This document shows positions 49,605 to 56,728 of a DNA stretch of 64,000 nt, one piece after another. This DNA comes from Flaviflagellibacter deserti. Its GTDB lineage: Bacteria > Pseudomonadota > Alphaproteobacteria > Rhizobiales > Methylopilaceae. The translations under genes were made by a program, and so were the position numbers. The notes beneath the pieces were generated by a model. It did no database searches, had not been told where the DNA came from, and worked only from the letters and a program-made list of their open reading frames with translations. The stretch is from assembly GCF_042652085.1 (NCBI RefSeq), contig NZ_JBHSJF010000004.1, positions 1 through 64,000 on the forward strand. The letters run 5' to 3'. Position 1 is the stretch's first letter, and each line of letters begins with the position of its first letter.

Positions 49605-52283
49605 ATGGAATTCGTACTGATCGCGCTCTTGGTGCTGGCGCTTCCGATCTGCGCCATCGCGGGTATGAGCCTTGGCCTGCAGAACCGCACCACGATCCGG
49701 CTTCTCGAAGAACGCATCGCCGCTCTGGAGGGCGGCAAGGTCGCGGTCCAGGCCGCTGGCCCGGCGCCGGAGCCGACGCTTGCTGGCCCGCCGGTCGAGC
49801 AGGCCGCCGAGCCCGTCACCGAAGCGGAATCGGAAAAGACCGTTGAGCCCGAACTTCCGATCGCCGCCGCTGAGATGGCCGAGCAACCAGAGGCAGCCGC
49901 CACGGTTGCGCCCGTCGCCGAGGAGGTCAGGAAGGCCAGCCTGGAAGAACGGCTCGGCACGCGCTGGACCGTCTGGGTCGGCGGCCTGTCGCTCGCGCTC
50001 GGCGGCGTCTTCCTCGTCCGCTATTCCATCGAGGCCGGCCTGCTCGGACCGGGCATGCGCATCGCGCTCGGCGCGCTGTTCTCCGCAGCCTTGCTCGGCG
50101 CGGGCGAATGGTTCCGCCGCCGCCAGATCGCTTCGGGAATCGCAGGCGTTCCGTCCGCCCATATCCCGAGCGTCCTCACCGCCGCCGGCACGGTTGCGGC
50201 CTTCGCGACCGTTTTCGCCGCGCATTCGCTCTATAGCTTCATCGGCCCGGCTGCTGCCTTCATCATGCTGGCTGTCATCGCCATCGGCTGCATGTTCTCG
50301 GCCGCCCTGCACGGCCCGGCATTGGCGGGCCTCGGCCTCCTCGGCGCCGCGCTCGCGCCTTTGCTCGTCTCGTCGAGCGAGCCCAATCCCTGGGCGCTGT
50401 TCCTGCATCTCGTCGTCGTGGTTGCCGCCGCGCTCGGTCTTGCCCGTCTGCGCGAATGGGCATGGCTTGCCGTTTCGGCCGGCGTCATGGCGCTCGCCTG
50501 GGGCCTTGTCTACGTCATCGGCGCGAGCACGGCCGACGCCGCGCCGCTGGCCTTCCTCGTCTTCGCCGTCAGCAGCCTGTTCGTCGTCTATCACGCGATG
50601 GGAGATGACGACGGCAATACCGACAAGGTCACGGTCGGGATACTGTCGGCCTTTGCCGTGCTCGCGCTGGCGACCGTCATCTCGCAGGATCACGGCTCGG
50701 GCACCGTCGGCGTGTTCACCGCGCTGATCGTCCTGCACATCGCCGCCGCCTGGCGCTTCCCGTCGCTGACGCCCGTCCTCGGCTCGACGCTCGGCTTCGT
50801 GCTGCTGACCGCGCTGAGCTGGGAATTTCCGCTGGCGCGGCTGGTCGATCCGACCAATGTCTTTCCGGGACCGGGAGAGGCTCTGCCGATCCCGAACCGC
50901 ATCTCGACCTATTTCACCTTCGCCGCGCTGCACGGAGCGCTGCTGCTCGCGGCCGGCACCGCCATGGCATTCGTCAGCCGGCATGCACGGTCGGCGCTGG
51001 TGTGGTCGGGAGTGGCCGCGGCGGCCCCGGTCGCACTGCTCGCGATCGTCTACTGGCGGGTCGCCGAACTCGCACCCGATCTCGGCTATGCGGCCGTGGC
51101 CGGCGTGCTGGCGGCGGGCTTTGCCTTCCTCGCCGAGCGTTCGCTTCGCCGCGAGGCGGAGGAGTCGGCGGCGGCAGGGCCAACCGGCCTATTCGCGGCG
51201 GCGGCTGCTTGTGCTCTGGCGCTTGGACTGTCGATGACGTTGCGCGAGGGCTATCTCACCATTTCGCTGTCACTCCTCGCAGCCGCTCTCGCCTGGGTCT
51301 ATTCGGCCCGGCCGATCCCGGCGCTGCGTGTGCTGTCCGTCATCGCCGGCGTGATCGTGCTCGGCCTGACCGCCATCAATCCTCTGGTGATCGACAATCT
51401 CGGCACGACGCCGGTCTTCAATCCGCTGCTCTGGGGCTATGGCGTTCCAGCCCTCTCGTTCGGAGCCGCCGCCTGGCTGTTCCAACGTTCCGGCACTCCG
51501 CGGGCAGGCCAGGTATTCGAGGGTCTGGCCATGCTCTACACCGTGCTCCTCTTCGTCTTCGAGATCCGGCACTGGGCGCAGAACGGCGACATGACCGCCG
51601 GCGCGATGAGCATCTACGAGATCGGGCTCAACATTACGGTGCTGTTCCTGATCGCCGCCATCGTCCGCCGCCTCGACCTGCGAAACCACAGCAAGGTACT
51701 GGCGACAGCAGTGCCGGTGCTGAGCGCGATTGCAATCGCGATCAGCGTTGTCGGCGCGCTGACGACAGGAAACCCGTATTTCTCGGGCGAGACGATTGGC
51801 CATGGGCCGTTCCTCGCGGCGCTGTTCCTCGGCTATGCCGTCCCTGCTGCGGCGGCGACCTTTTTCGCTCTGGAAACGCGTAACACGCAGCCGAAATGGC
51901 AGGCACCCGCTGCGGCGAGCATCGCGCTCGCCCTGATCGTCGCCTATGCGACGCTCGAGGTCCGCTCCGCCTTCCACGGCCCGAACCTGAAATATTTCGA
52001 GGCGACGGACGTCGAAATCTACGCCTATTCGGTGGTGTGGCTCGTGCTCGGGATCGCGCTTCTGGTCGGCGGCATGCTGCTGAAATCGCGCGTGGTCCGC
52101 ATGGGTTCTGCGGCCGTCATCCTGCTCGCTGTGCTGAAGGTCTTCCTCTACGACCTCAACGACCTCGAAGGCATCCTGCGCGCCCTCTCGTTCATGGGCC
52201 TCGGTCTGGTTCTGGTCGGAATCGGCGTCGTTTACCAGAAACTCCTGTTCGGGCCGAAACCGACGGACGAGGCTGCGGCCTGA
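49605..52283 (+). CDS. DUF2339 large multi-spanning membrane protein
   Basis: 892 residues. A short N-terminal anchor, a coiled segment (RTTIRLLEERIAALEGG) and an acidic Ala/Pro/Glu-rich linker (about 45-115) precede more than 20 hydrophobic segments covering the rest, the DUF2339 architecture (LEERLGTRWTVWVGGLSLALGGVFLVRYSIEAGLLGPGMRIALG). The function is unknown, probably envelope-related. It is followed immediately by a strong bidirectional terminator. Confidence 0.9.
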   Translation: MEFVLIALLVLALPICAIAGMSLGLQNRTTIRLLEERIAALEGGKVAVQAAGPAPEPTLAGPPVEQAAEPVTEAESEKTVEPELPIAAAEMAEQPEAAATVAPVAEEVRKASLEERLGTRWTVWVGGLSLALGGVFLVRYSIEAGLLGPGMRIALGALFSAALLGAGEWFRRRQIASGIAGVPSAHIPSVLTAAGTVAAFATVFAAHSLYSFIGPAAAFIMLAVIAIGCMFSAALHGPALAGLGLLGAALAPLLVSSSEPNPWALFLHLVVVVAAALGLARLREWAWLAVSAGVMALAWGLVYVIGASTADAAPLAFLVFAVSSLFVVYHAMGDDDGNTDKVTVGILSAFAVLALATVISQDHGSGTVGVFTALIVLHIAAAWRFPSLTPVLGSTLGFVLLTALSWEFPLARLVDPTNVFPGPGEALPIPNRISTYFTFAALHGALLLAAGTAMAFVSRHARSALVWSGVAAAAPVALLAIVYWRVAELAPDLGYAAVAGVLAAGFAFLAERSLRREAEESAAAGPTGLFAAAAACALALGLSMTLREGYLTISLSLLAAALAWVYSARPIPALRVLSVIAGVIVLGLTAINPLVIDNLGTTPVFNPLLWGYGVPALSFGAAAWLFQRSGTPRAGQVFEGLAMLYTVLLFVFEIRHWAQNGDMTAGAMSIYEIGLNITVLFLIAAIVRRLDLRNHSKVLATAVPVLSAIAIAISVVGALTTGNPYFSGETIGHGPFLAALFLGYAVPAAAATFFALETRNTQPKWQAPAAASIALALIVAYATLEVRSAFHGPNLKYFEATDVEIYAYSVVWLVLGIALLVGGMLLKSRVVRMGSAAVILLAVLKVFLYDLNDLEGILRALSFMGLGLVLVGIGVVYQKLLFGPKPTDEAAA

Positions 52284-52290
52284 ACGCAAA

Positions 52291-52313
52291 AAGCCCGGGC
52301 AATGCCCGGGCTT
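52291..52313. terminator. Bidirectional rho-independent terminator
   Basis: Stem AAGCCCGGGC (52291-52300), loop AAT, stem GCCCGGGCTT (52304-52313), flanked by A-rich sequence upstream and T-rich sequence downstream. It ends the DUF2339 transcript rightward and the doxX transcript leftward. The hairpin is nearly identical to the one after bfr. Confidence 0.88.
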
Positions 52314-52331
52314 TCCTTTGAGCGCGGATGC

Positions 52332-52757
52332 TCAGTTGGTGGCGAGGCGGCCGAGGACAGGCAGCGGATGCGAGCGGAGCGCCAGCGCACCGTCACCGAT
52401 CAGGCCGTGGGCGAGCGAGGCCATCATGAGGAAGAGCGGATATTCCCAGCCGCCGTTCGGCGCCGAGAAAACCCAGCCATTGCCAATATGGGCCGACATA
52501 GCGCCGAGCATGACCGGAATCAGCAGAATCGAGACGTAGCGGCCATAGAAGCCCGTGAGGATGAGGACGCCGCCGATCAGTTCGGCCGCGATGACCGGAC
52601 CGGCGAGGAAGCCCGGCATTCCGAGGCTCTGAAGGAAACCCGCAAAGCCCGGCACGGTGAAGACGATCAGCTTAAGCAGTGCGTGGGAAATCCACATCGT
52701 GCCGAGCGAGAGACGGAGAAGAAGCGCGCCGTAAGCGGCGGTGCGAAGATCGGCCAT
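52332..52757 (-). CDS. DoxX-family membrane protein
   Basis: A 141-residue four-helix membrane protein: MADLRTAAYGALLLRLSLGTMWISHALLKLIVF, GFLAGPVIAAELIGGVLILTGFYGRYVS and the C-terminal helix are typical DoxX/YphA segments. In many proteobacteria a LysR regulator gene diverges from doxX and responds to redox stress. Here the LysR gene is displaced by the manganese catalase gene. The start has AAGGGCA upstream. Confidence 0.87.
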   Translation of the reverse strand: MADLRTAAYGALLLRLSLGTMWISHALLKLIVFTVPGFAGFLQSLGMPGFLAGPVIAAELIGGVLILTGFYGRYVSILLIPVMLGAMSAHIGNGWVFSAPNGGWEYPLFLMMASLAHGLIGDGALALRSHPLPVLGRLATN

Positions 52758-52820
52758 TGGTGTTGCCCTTTGAAGTTCGCCCCCAACGGGCGATTGGCCA
52801 CGGACGTAAATCGCATCGTG

Positions 52821-52870
52821 TCGCACGACAATTCAGGCAAATGCTGATTTGAGTTTGCATTCTCGCAATG
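52821..52870. promoter_or_regulatory. Operator region copy 1 (duplicated doxX/lysR promoter)
   Basis: Begins TCGCACGACAATTCAGGC and ends TTGCATTCTCGCAATG (52855-52870). It aligns without gaps over 50 bp with 53957-54006 (40 of 50 identical, including the first 18). TTGC-N6-GCAA suits a LysR-type T-N11-A operator. It lies 63 bp upstream of the doxX start and upstream of the catalase promoter, so it probably mediates LysR control of doxX. Confidence 0.65.
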
Positions 52871-52915
52871 CAGAGTGGATGCCGGTCGGGCCCTCTTCAA
52901 CACCGCCGAAATAAA

Positions 52916-52941
52916 GGAACGATCGGTTCGCGCGAACTGTT
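52916..52941 (+). promoter_or_regulatory. EcfG-type general-stress promoter of the manganese catalase gene
   Basis: GGAAC (52916-52920), a 17-bp spacer, then TGTT (52938-52941). This fits the alphaproteobacterial EcfG consensus GGAAC-N16/17-cGTT apart from the base before GTT. It lies 29 bp upstream of the start codon, leaving room for a short leader with the ribosome site AGAGGAGG. Confidence 0.6.
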
Positions 52942-52970
52942 GAGCGTCATCCTACCAGAGGAGGCGCGCC

Positions 52971-53885
52971 ATGTTCTTGCGCATCGACAGGTTGCAGACC
53001 GAATTGCCGATTCCAACGAAGCCGGACCCCAATGCCGCCGCCGCTCTCCAGGAACTTCTCGGCGGCAAATATGGAGAGATGTCGACGCTCGGAAACTACA
53101 TGTTTCAGAGCTTCAACTTCCGAAGCAAATCCAAGCTTCGCCCGTTCTACAGCCTTGTCGCGGCGATCACCGCCGAGGAACTCGGGCACGTGGAGCTGGT
53201 CAGCAACGGCGTCGCTCTCCTGAATAATGGTCCCGGCGACCCGACGGAAAATGCCGATATCAGCGGTGCGCCGTTCGAAGACATGCAGGACATCCGCCTG
53301 GCGGCCTCCTTTCTGGCAAATGGTGGCGGGGCGATGCCGATGAACAGTAACGGCGCGTCATGGAACATGGATTTCGTGACGACGACCGGGAACGTCATCT
53401 TTGATCTGCTTCACAACTTTCACCTGGAATGTGGTGCCCGTCTCCACAAGCTGAGGGTGTACGAAACCATGACGGAGCCGACTGGTCGCGAAGTATGCGG
53501 GTATCTGCTCGTTCGTGGCGGTGTGCATGCCCACGCCTACGCCTTGGCTATCAAGAAGCTGACGGGTGTCGACATCGAGAAGATGCTCCCGGTGCCGAAC
53601 ATCAATCTCGACAAGATCCCGGAATCGCAAAAGTACTTGGCGGAAGGTTCGCACCGGCGCCTCTACCGCTTCAGTCCCGACGACTACAAGGAGATGGCGG
53701 GCATCTGGGGCAACGGTGAGATGGCCCTGCCCGGCGATCCTCCGGGCGAATTGGAAGTCGTCGACGGTATCCCGGAGGGCAGCAAGATACCGGAGCTCGA
53801 AGGGACCCCGTCTGCGTTCGCACCGGACTATGCTCCCGAGGAGTTCTACGAGATCGCGACGAAGCTGTACAAAGCGTCGCGCTGA
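52971..53885 (+). CDS. katN: Manganese catalase
   Basis: A 304-residue di-manganese catalase that disproportionates hydrogen peroxide. Metal ligands are visible in the ferritin-like bundle: Glu36 (GKYGEMSTL), Glu70 and His73 (TAEELGHVEL), Glu in FHLECGARLHKLRVYE and His in LVRGGVHAHAYALA. The C-terminal extension PDDYKEMAGIWGNGEMALPGDPPGELEVVDG is typical. A strong ribosome site (AGAGGAGG) and an EcfG-type promoter precede it, and a terminator follows directly. The gene is monocistronic, inserted between doxX and lysR with duplicated flanking promoter sequence. Confidence 0.93.
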   Translation: MFLRIDRLQTELPIPTKPDPNAAAALQELLGGKYGEMSTLGNYMFQSFNFRSKSKLRPFYSLVAAITAEELGHVELVSNGVALLNNGPGDPTENADISGAPFEDMQDIRLAASFLANGGGAMPMNSNGASWNMDFVTTTGNVIFDLLHNFHLECGARLHKLRVYETMTEPTGREVCGYLLVRGGVHAHAYALAIKKLTGVDIEKMLPVPNINLDKIPESQKYLAEGSHRRLYRFSPDDYKEMAGIWGNGEMALPGDPPGELEVVDGIPEGSKIPELEGTPSAFAPDYAPEEFYEIATKLYKASR

Positions 53886-53893
53886 ACAATGAA

Positions 53894-53919
53894 AAGCCCG
53901 CCATTCCTGTGGCGGGCTT
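53894..53919 (+). terminator. Rho-independent terminator of the manganese catalase gene
   Basis: Stem AAGCCCGCCA (53894-53903), loop TTCCTG, stem TGGCGGGCTT (53910-53919), nine bases after the stop codon. It separates the catalase transcript from the lysR promoter copy that follows. Confidence 0.85.
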
Positions 53920-53956
53920 ACCCTCGTCTCCGATCAATCACCGGACCGATCGCGCC

Positions 53957-54006
53957 TCGCACGACAATTCAGGCCAGCGCTGGTATGACATTGCATCTTT
54001 GCAATG
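53957..54006. promoter_or_regulatory. Operator region copy 2 (lysR promoter)
   Basis: Starts TCGCACGACAATTCAGGC and ends TTGCATCTTTGCAATG. It contains the perfect inverted repeat CATTGCA-TCTT-TGCAATG (53989-54006), a good LysR-type autoregulatory site overlapping the lysR start region. It is the better-preserved copy of the sequence at 52821-52870. Confidence 0.65.
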
Positions 54007-54015
54007 GAGAAGCGG

Positions 54016-54897
54016 ATGCTGGCCTGGGACGATTTCAAGCTGGTGAAGGCCGTCGCAGAAGCCCGCTCGCTCGCGGGCGCCAGCGAGAAGCTGCACGTGA
54101 ACACCTCCACCGTCTTCCGCAGGCTCGGCACGCTTGAGGCGCGGCTGGGCGCTCGACTCTTCGAGAGAAAGCGCGGTGGCTACGCCCTCACGCCCGCCGG
54201 AGAGGAGATGGTAGAACTCGCGACCCGCATGTCGGGCGAGGTCGATGCCTTCGAGATCCGGATCGCCGGCCGCGACCTGAAGCCATCGGGAGAACTCCGC
54301 GTCGCCACCAATGACGCGATGATCGCCTACACGCTGTCGCCGATTCTCGCCCGCTTCCGGCTGGCCTATCCCGACATCAGGCTCGACATCGCCATCGGCA
54401 ACGAGGCGATCAACCTGTCGCGCCGCGACGCCGACATCGCGATCCGCGCTACTGCGCAGCCGCCGGAGACCCTCGTCGGCCGCCGTATCGCGACGGTGAT
54501 ATGGGGGATCTATGGGCTCGACGATGACAGACCGGTCTCGTCGCTCGCCGAGCTTGCCGACCGCAAATGGGTGGTGCCGGGCGACTATCTCTCGTCTCTC
54601 AAGGTGATGCGCCATGTCCGGGAGGTTATTCCGCGCGAGAACATGGTCTATTCGCTGAATTCGGTGATGGGCTTGGCGGAGGCGGTGAAGGCAGGAATCG
54701 GGCTCGGCGTGATCCCTTCCTATATCGGCGATAAGAACGGGCTGAAGCGGCTGCTGCTTCTCCCCGAGAGCTCGGATACCGGCTTCTGGATCCTGACCCA
54801 TCCGGATATTCGCGGCAGCGCGCGCGTTCGCGCCTTCCTTGATTTCGTCGGCGGCGAACTGGTCAAGCTTCGGCCCGCCTTTGAGGGAACCGCCTAG
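54016..54897 (+). CDS. LysR-family transcriptional regulator
   Basis: A 293-residue LysR regulator: HTH MLAWDDFKLVKAVAEARSLAGASEKLHVNTSTVFRRLGTLEARLGARLFERKRGGY, then a periplasmic-binding-like effector domain. The ATG at 54016 has GGAG six bases upstream; the ATG at 54004 is in-frame but lies inside the operator repeat. By position it probably controls doxX. Whether the catalase gene inserted between them is also under its control is unknown. Its stop overlaps the convergent YdcF-like gene by 4 bp. Confidence 0.88.
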   Translation: MLAWDDFKLVKAVAEARSLAGASEKLHVNTSTVFRRLGTLEARLGARLFERKRGGYALTPAGEEMVELATRMSGEVDAFEIRIAGRDLKPSGELRVATNDAMIAYTLSPILARFRLAYPDIRLDIAIGNEAINLSRRDADIAIRATAQPPETLVGRRIATVIWGIYGLDDDRPVSSLAELADRKWVVPGDYLSSLKVMRHVREVIPRENMVYSLNSVMGLAEAVKAGIGLGVIPSYIGDKNGLKRLLLLPESSDTGFWILTHPDIRGSARVRAFLDFVGGELVKLRPAFEGTA

Positions 54898-55484
54898 CAG
54901 TTCGTCGTCCAGCGGCAGCGCTGGGCGAAATAGGCCTCGCGGATGGCGAATTTCAGCCAGCTGTCCCAGGCGACATAGCGGGTCGTCGGCGTCGGCGACG
55001 GCTCCGCGTTCAGGCCCAGCCTGCCGGCGATCATCATCGAGCGGCGCATATGCGGCGGATCGCTGACGACGAGGATCGAATCCAGGCCATTCTCCCGCAG
55101 CAGCGGCTTCGCGTTCTCGAGATTCTCGAACGTGGTCGTTGATCTGTTCTCGACCACGATGTCGGAGGCCGGCACGCCCTCGCGGACGGCCCAGTTGCGT
55201 GCCGCCTCGGCTTCGGTGACTCTGTCGCCTCCTCCGAGCCCTCCGGTCATGACGATCCTCCTGACCTTGCCGGCCTTGTAGAGATCGACCGCATGGCGAA
55301 TGCGCTCGGCGAAGACGGGCGACGGCTCACGGCCGAACACCGCTGCGCCAAGCACGACGGCCGCGTCCGCAGGACCATCGCTGGATCGGACGGAATAGAC
55401 CGCGATCTCCGCGACGGCGGCCACCGCGAGCAGCATCGTGACGATCAGCGCCAGCCGGACAAATCTGACGAAGCGTCTCACCAC
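54894..55484 (-). CDS. YdcF/SanA-family (DUF218) membrane protein
   Basis: 196 residues with one N-terminal membrane anchor (LALIVTMLLAVAAVAEIAVYSV) and a DUF218 domain: ADAAVVLGAAVFGREPSPVFAERIRHAVDLYKAGKVRRIVMTGG, EAEAARNWAVREGVPASDIVVENRSTTTFENLENAKPLL and VSDPPHMRRSMMIAGRLGL. Relatives act in envelope barrier function or elongation of cyclic glucans. It is probably in one transcript with the SleB-type hydrolase gene 12 bp upstream. Confidence 0.87.
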   Translation of the reverse strand: MVRRFVRFVRLALIVTMLLAVAAVAEIAVYSVRSSDGPADAAVVLGAAVFGREPSPVFAERIRHAVDLYKAGKVRRIVMTGGLGGGDRVTEAEAARNWAVREGVPASDIVVENRSTTTFENLENAKPLLRENGLDSILVVSDPPHMRRSMMIAGRLGLNAEPSPTPTTRYVAWDSWLKFAIREAYFAQRCRWTTNC

Positions 55485-55496
55485 CGGCCCCGAAGG

Positions 55497-56549
55497 TCAG
55501 ACGCCCTCGCCCGTCCAGTTGCGTACGCGATAGAAGATGTGACGTCCAAGCCGCGCTTCCTTGACCATGTCCCGTATCCAGTACGGTCGAACATAGGTCG
55601 CGTGATAGTGCGTCGCGGTTCCGACATCCGGCAGATAAGTGCCTTTGACCAGAACGTCGTCGGCCACGCGCTGGGCGATGGCCCAGGACTGGCGGTCGTA
55701 GATGCGGTCCGGAATGCCGTCGCAGGCGAACGAGAACTGACACTGGTTGCGGCGGTTCTTGTTCTCGTAGACGACGGCGCAGACATTGTCGGGATAATAG
55801 CCCGAGCGGGTGCGGTTCATCACCACCTGCGCCACCGCATACTGACCCTTCAGCGGCTCGCCGCGCGCTTCGAAATAGACCGCCTCGGAGAGGCACTTCT
55901 TGGCGCGCGCCATATCCTTATCCAGCGTTTCCTGGACCGGGCTCGATATCGGATCGCTGGGCAAAGCAGCGAGGACCGTCGCCGTGCCCGGAGCGACCGG
56001 CATGGCGGCGATTTCGAGCGGGGTTTCGGAGGAAGACGGAGTCAGCGACGCGAGCGTCAGCGTTCCGGGCGTCGAGCCATCGGCTGCCGCGTCGTCCGGA
56101 ATGGTTTGGTCGGTCGGAGCCGAATCCGGCGAGCCCTCGGCATAGACGCCGATGCCGGTCATCGTGTCGATCCGCTCTATGATTGGTGCCTGCGCGAAGG
56201 CGAAACGGCTGGCGAGACTCGGCGGAAGAATTGTGTGGCGCAGCGAGGATTGCTCGGCGTCGACATCGTCTTCCGGTATCGAATTGGCCTCGGCGACGAC
56301 GAATGCCCCGTCATCGGGAGACTGATCGGGGAAGCTGGAATCGAAACTGTCGAGCGTGGCGAATTCCACGGTGGGACGCGGAGCCGCCGGCGCAACATAG
56401 GACAGCCAGCGCACCTCGCCTTCCCATTTCGAGCCCGCCAATGCAGCGGCATCCTGGAAGGCGATCGTCGTCGTGGAAAGCGTGAACGCCGCGAGCACCG
56501 AACCGGCAATCGTAACGGGAGACGGAAGCCGGGAACGACGCTGACGCAT
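55497..56549 (-). CDS. Cell wall hydrolase (SleB/CwlJ, Hydrolase_2 domain)
   Basis: 350 residues. A hydrophobic N-terminal segment (VTIAGSVLAAFTLSTTTIAF) for export precedes a long low-complexity linker (about 40-215, Ser/Pro/Asp-rich). The C-terminal SleB-like domain contains CLSEAVYFEARGEPLKGQYAVAQVVMNR (catalytic Glu), QCQFSFACDG, and THYHATYVRPYW. It cleaves peptidoglycan, probably in growth or division; spore germination is irrelevant in this group. It is coupled to the YdcF-like gene. Confidence 0.9.
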   Translation of the reverse strand: MRQRRSRLPSPVTIAGSVLAAFTLSTTTIAFQDAAALAGSKWEGEVRWLSYVAPAAPRPTVEFATLDSFDSSFPDQSPDDGAFVVAEANSIPEDDVDAEQSSLRHTILPPSLASRFAFAQAPIIERIDTMTGIGVYAEGSPDSAPTDQTIPDDAAADGSTPGTLTLASLTPSSSETPLEIAAMPVAPGTATVLAALPSDPISSPVQETLDKDMARAKKCLSEAVYFEARGEPLKGQYAVAQVVMNRTRSGYYPDNVCAVVYENKNRRNQCQFSFACDGIPDRIYDRQSWAIAQRVADDVLVKGTYLPDVGTATHYHATYVRPYWIRDMVKEARLGRHIFYRVRNWTGEGV

Positions 56550-56660
56550 GAGAACGCAACCCTACGCAACCACGGACGCGACACGATGAGTCACGTCAAA
56601 AGCACAGGATCATGATGATCAGGTCTTAAGGTTGAGGGAGGGTTAAATTGGGAGGCCGTC

Positions 56661-56723
56661 GTCCTCCGGCTCCGGAGGACCCATCGATGCCGATGTGTGG
56701 ATGCTCCGGTCAAGCCGGAGCAT
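56661..56723. repeat. Two adjacent GC-rich palindromes
   Basis: GTCCTCCGG-CT-CCGGAGGAC (56661-56680) and ATGCTCCGG-TCAAG-CCGGAGCAT (56701-56723). Both belong to the palindromic repeat type also seen at 1608 (same TCAAG loop) and 26482. They lie just past the 3' end of the PPDK-like gene and may help end its transcript. Confidence 0.6.
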
Positions 56724-56728
56724 GACGG

